Assembly (NCBI GenBank): GCA_003647385.1
Contig: QMMT01000049.1
Coordinates: 1 to 9,438 of the forward strand
Length of the DNA stretch: 9,438 nucleotides
Origin: Deltaproteobacteria bacterium
GTDB lineage: Bacteria; Desulfobacterota; Desulfobacteria; Desulfobacterales; Desulfobacteraceae
Reading direction: 5' to 3'
The position numbers and the translations under genes were made by a program. The notes under the pieces were generated by a model, which was not told the DNA's origin, did no database searches, and saw nothing but the letters and a program-made list of their open reading frames with translations. The stretch's first letter is position 1; each line of letters begins with the position of its first letter. Below are positions 6,841 through 9,438 of this stretch, in pieces.

Positions 6841-6860
6841 AAGACCTAAAGTTAAGTCTT
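6841..6860. promoter_or_regulatory. Imperfect 20-bp palindrome between divergent cmoA and the actin-like gene
   Basis: AAGACCTAA (6841-6849) and TTAAGTCTT (6852-6860) form 9-bp arms with a single mismatch around a 2-bp centre. The size and symmetry suit a dimeric repressor site. It lies 41-60 bp upstream of the cmoA start and 46-65 bp upstream of the actin-like ATG. The region has no convincing promoter hexamer pair. With a single copy it is not an iterated parC-like centromere. Confidence 0.3.
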
Positions 6861-6905
6861 CTGTTGACCTGATAACAGTGCCAAAACGTGCAAGAGGAGA
6901 ATAAT

Positions 6906-8078
6906 ATGGAAATTGTTGGAATCGATGTCGGATTTGGTTTTACCAAAGCATATAATGGCAGAAACTCCGTTATTTTTAAATCACTTATTGGCGATGCCAC
7001 GGATATCCAGTTTCGTTCTATCCTGGGTGATGATGCCTCAACCTCAAATCTGCATATCACCCTGGAAGACAAATCCTATTTTCTTGGCAGCTATGCAGAA
7101 CTCCAGTCAAATATCCGTGAATATACCCTTGACCAGGAAAAGCTGCTTGAAGATTTTGTCAAAATTCTTGCTATTGCAGCTGCAGGTCTCTGTACTGACA
7201 CTTCAGAGCCCATTAATGTTATTTCAGGACTGCCTGTTGGCTATTTAAAAAGAGACAGTAAAAAATTTAAAGAGATAATCCAGGGAGTTCACGAAATAAC
7301 ATTTCACAATAAAGATGGCAAAGATGTAACTAAGAGAATTAACATCAATAAAATTCATATCATCCCGCAACCCATTGGATCAATTTTCAATCTTATTTTT
7401 GATGACCAGGGGAAAATAAAAGATCGGGGGCTTGCAACCCAGAAGCTGGGCATTGTTGATATTGGTTTTAAAACCACTGATTTTAGTATTTTTGATCATC
7501 TTCAATATATTGAAAGAGGTTCCTGTACCATGGATACCGGTATTTCAAAGTGTTTTTCCGTGATTGCCAATAAGTTAAGACAGGAAAGCAACATCACTAT
7601 TGAACTTTACAGAATGTTCAATTTTCTTGAATCCGGAATGATCAAAATCAGGGGCAAAGAGTATAATATTTCAAATCTTAAAAAGCGGGTTTATAACCAT
7701 GCTGCATCAGCCATTGCATCTGATCTTAACAGGATGTGGGAAAATGACTGGGATATTGATTCCATCATCCTTTCCGGTGGCGGCAGTGTCGAGCTTTCAG
7801 AATACCTTAACCCCAATATTGACGGTAATGTGATTCCCATAGGAAAAAATATTGATGCCCGGTTCAATAATGTCCAGGGATATTGTAAATTCGGCAGATA
7901 TAAATGGGGGTATTCCAAATATATCTCCGACAGCATAGAAGAACCAAAAGCAAATGAAGAAAAAAGTAAAGAAGCGGCCTTAGATAAAAAAGATGAGGCT
8001 CCAAATGACCAGGACGATGATGCAGCAACGGCTGAAAAATCATCCAAAGGGCTTTCCTGGCTGCGTCGTCAAAGCTGA
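6906..8078 (+). CDS. ParM/Alp-like actin-family ATPase with charged C-terminal tail
   Basis: The 390-residue protein starts at ATG 6906, six bases after AGGAG (6895-6899). An in-frame GTG at 6888 lies upstream of that site and is rejected as the start. Actin-fold ATP-binding motifs are present: phosphate 1 GIDVGFGFTK (5-14), phosphate 2 GIVDIGFKTTDFS (182-194) and the adenosine motif IILSGGGS (287-294). The pattern and length match plasmid-segregation ParM/StbA and the archaeal-actin-like ALP_N family, not MreB, FtsA or DnaK. The fold ends near residue 340. Residues 341-380 are rich in Glu, Lys, Asp and Ala and look disordered. The last ten, KGLSWLRRQS, are basic and hydrophobic and resemble the end of the E. 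coli FtsA membrane-targeting helix. The protein probably forms ATP-dependent filaments, with its cargo unknown. No ParR-like gene or iterons are seen. It is followed after 17 bp by larB. Confidence 0.85.
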   Translation: MEIVGIDVGFGFTKAYNGRNSVIFKSLIGDATDIQFRSILGDDASTSNLHITLEDKSYFLGSYAELQSNIREYTLDQEKLLEDFVKILAIAAAGLCTDTSEPINVISGLPVGYLKRDSKKFKEIIQGVHEITFHNKDGKDVTKRININKIHIIPQPIGSIFNLIFDDQGKIKDRGLATQKLGIVDIGFKTTDFSIFDHLQYIERGSCTMDTGISKCFSVIANKLRQESNITIELYRMFNFLESGMIKIRGKEYNISNLKKRVYNHAASAIASDLNRMWENDWDIDSIILSGGGSVELSEYLNPNIDGNVIPIGKNIDARFNNVQGYCKFGRYKWGYSKYISDSIEEPKANEEKSKEAALDKKDEAPNDQDDDAATAEKSSKGLSWLRRQS

Positions 8079-8095
8079 AAAAACGTATAAACGCC

Positions 8096-8854
8096 ATGAA
8101 TAAAGACGAATTGAATAAAGTTTTATCCCGTGTGGCCAATGGATCCTTATCCATCGAGGATGCTGAAAAACAATTTAAACATCTACCCTTTGAAAATATT
8201 GATTTTGCACAAATTGATCATCACAGATCGCTGAGAAAAGGTTTTCCGGAAGTCATTTTCGGACAGGGAAAAACAAGTGAACAGATCATCGGTATCATGG
8301 AAAAAATGATTGTCCGAGAAGATATCATACTTGTCACCCGCCTTAAAAAACAAAAAGCCAAAAAAATAATATCAGTGTTTCAAGAGGCGCAGTATTTTAA
8401 AGATGCGAAACTCTTATGGCTTAAAAAAAAGGAGCCTGAAATATCCGGCATTGGAAAAATCCTTGTGATCTCTGCCGGGACATCAGACATTCCTGTAGCA
8501 AAAGAAGCTCTTTTAACCGCCAAAGCCTTGGGAAACGAGGTTGAGTCAATCTTTGACGTTGGCGTGGCTGGTATTCACAGGCTTTTTGCCTACCAGGAAC
8601 AAATTATGGGGGCATGTGTCATCATAGTTGTAGCCGGAATGGAAGGTGCCTTGCCCAGTGTGGTGGCTGGAATGGTAAAAGCGCCTGTCATAGCCGTTCC
8701 CACCAGTATTGGATATGGAACAAGTTTTAAAGGAATGACAGCCCTTTTAGGAATGCTGAATTCCTGTAGTTCAAACATTGCCGTGGTAAATATTGATAAT
8801 GGATTCGGGGCAGGCTTTATGGCTTCATCTATTAATCATGTATCAATGTCTTAA
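8096..8854 (+). CDS. larB: LarB, nickel-pincer cofactor biosynthesis (NaAD carboxylase/hydrolase)
   Basis: The protein has 252 residues. LarB carboxylates the pyridinium ring of nicotinic acid adenine dinucleotide and cleaves it, releasing AMP and pyridinium-3,5-biscarboxylic acid mononucleotide. This is the first step to the nickel-pincer cofactor of lactate racemase-type enzymes. Visible markers are the N-terminal DHHR (41-44) and GFPEVIFGQGKT (49-60), then the AIR-carboxylase (PurE-like) domain: SAGTSD (126-131), DVGVAGIHR (154-162), GMEGALPSVVAG (181-192), VPTSIGYG (201-208) and LNSCSSNIAVVNIDNGFGAG (221-240). Cys224 in LNSC is the likely counterpart of the catalytic cysteine of the Lactobacillus enzyme. 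No strong ribosome site precedes the ATG. It starts 17 bp after the actin-like gene, so it is probably on the same transcript and may depend on coupling. larC, larE and larA are not in the window. Confidence 0.93.
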   Translation: MNKDELNKVLSRVANGSLSIEDAEKQFKHLPFENIDFAQIDHHRSLRKGFPEVIFGQGKTSEQIIGIMEKMIVREDIILVTRLKKQKAKKIISVFQEAQYFKDAKLLWLKKKEPEISGIGKILVISAGTSDIPVAKEALLTAKALGNEVESIFDVGVAGIHRLFAYQEQIMGACVIIVVAGMEGALPSVVAGMVKAPVIAVPTSIGYGTSFKGMTALLGMLNSCSSNIAVVNIDNGFGAGFMASSINHVSMS

Positions 8855-8859
8855 GGTCA

Positions 8860-9438
8860 TCAAATCTTCCGTCGAAGTGCAAGGGCTTCTTCATTTCCCG
8901 GATCTATCCTGAGGATTTGATTCAGATAATCATCTGCTTTAAGTATCTTATGATTCATATAATATATTTTTGCAATTTGAAATTTTGCGTTAACATGACT
9001 TCTGACATGACGGTCAACTTTTATGAAATATGTCAGTGCTTTTTCCCAGTTACCCGCTTCCTGGTGTACCAGTCCTGCCTTATAAACCATATCATAATTT
9101 GAAGGATTCTCTTTGATACTCTGCTCCAGCAATTCCCGCGGATATTCAATCTCATTATTGGCAAGACAAATATCTATGACAACTTCCCTTGCAGCATTGT
9201 GTTTTTTTGAACGGGCAATGACCCTTGAAAAAATATCCAAAGCGGTCCTCCTGAACCCTCTTATCAATAGTTTTTCAGCCAGATCCATCCCCGCGTCAAT
9301 ATATTTTGTACTCAGGGACAAGAGTTCAAGATAATATTTCCCTGCCTTTTCAAATTGATTTTTATTGATATAATAATCGGCAAGATGAGCTCTGGTAATA
9401 GCGTCCTGCTTATTCACAGATGCAGCTTTTAAAAGGCA
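8860..9438 (-). CDS. C-terminal part of a TPR-repeat protein (5' end outside window)
   Basis: The frame is open through the right edge, with the stop (TGA) at 8862-8860. About 192 residues are visible. A GTG at 9417 could be read as a start, but the frame continues upstream to the edge, so it is more likely an internal valine. Roughly five helix-pair repeats of about 34 residues follow one another. Examples are ADYYINKNQFEKAGKYYLEL, AGLVHQEAGNWEKALTYFIK and AKIYYMNHKILKADDYLNQI followed by LRIDPGN, all with the small-residue and aromatic spacing of tetratricopeptide repeats. TPR arrays are protein-docking scaffolds. No catalytic domain, signal peptide or membrane segment is in the visible part, so the partner and role are unknown. 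The gene converges on larB with 5 bp between stops. Confidence 0.8.
   Translation of the reverse strand, partial: CLLKAASVNKQDAITRAHLADYYINKNQFEKAGKYYLELLSLSTKYIDAGMDLAEKLLIRGFRRTALDIFSRVIARSKKHNAAREVVIDICLANNEIEYPRELLEQSIKENPSNYDMVYKAGLVHQEAGNWEKALTYFIKVDRHVRSHVNAKFQIAKIYYMNHKILKADDYLNQILRIDPGNEEALALRRKI

Noticed and set aside
6864..6892. TTGACC as a -35 box for the actin-like gene
   Set aside because: No acceptable -10 at 16-18 bp; the position would put the start in the ribosome site.
6888..6905. Upstream GTG start for the actin-like gene
   Set aside because: It would place AGGAG inside the coding region; ATG 6906 has that site at ideal spacing and begins the MEIVGIDVG motif.
7691..8047. 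118-codon minus-strand ORF that might have been a ParR-like partner
   Set aside because: It is Ser/Phe-rich antisense of the actin tail and adenosine motif, with no ribbon-helix-helix pattern.
9415..9417. GTG as the start of the TPR protein
   Set aside because: The frame stays open to the right edge and the repeat pattern begins immediately, so the gene is probably truncated by the window.

Overview
The window carries nine protein-coding genes plus one candidate small leader ORF. They are tightly packed, with no RNA genes, insertion sequences or CRISPR. The AT-leaning composition, the mix of ATG, GTG and TTG starts with AGGAG-type ribosome sites, and the combination of cmoA/cmoB, larB, a COG1237-type metallo-hydrolase and a DUF4143 ATPase suggest an anaerobic Gram-negative chromosome. 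My best guess is a sulfate reducer of the Desulfobacterota (Desulfobacula/Desulfobacter-like). This is inference from gene content, not a database match.

Region by region. 1-297 (+) is the C-terminal end of a DUF4143/COG1373-type ATPase. 331-3255 (-) is a 974-residue protein that joins an MrfA-type superfamily 2 helicase (with DUF1998 Cys cluster) to an MrfB-type DEDDy exonuclease domain through a short EPGS-repeat linker. In Bacillus these are two separate mitomycin-repair proteins. A 22-codon ORF with a good ribosome site precedes it and overlaps its GTG start by four bases (GTGA). 3256-3423 is a divergent control region with an inverted repeat and possible face-to-face promoters. 3424-4107 and 4134-4985 (+) form a two-gene unit: a histidine phosphatase superfamily protein and an MBL-fold hydrolase.

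4982-6800 (-) holds cmoA then cmoB in transcription order. CmoA makes carboxy-S-adenosylmethionine and CmoB uses it to carboxymethylate the wobble uridine of tRNAs, giving cmo5U34. A 20-bp tandem duplication fills the gap between them. 6801-6905 is a second divergent control region with an imperfect palindrome. 6906-8078 (+) encodes a ParM/Alp-like actin ATPase with a charged C-terminal tail ending in a short peptide that resembles the FtsA membrane-targeting helix. No ParR partner is visible. Seventeen bases later, 8096-8854 (+) encodes LarB, the first enzyme of nickel-pincer cofactor synthesis, without larC or larE nearby. 8860 to the right edge (-) is the C-terminal part of a TPR-repeat protein.

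The clearest points of interest are the single-chain MrfA-MrfB fusion, its coupled leader ORF, and the actin-like ATPase with a possible membrane anchor. Convergent gene pairs meet with almost no spacing (4-bp overlap at 4982-4985; 5 bp at 8855-8859; 33 bp at 298-330), and I see no classical hairpin terminator at any of them.
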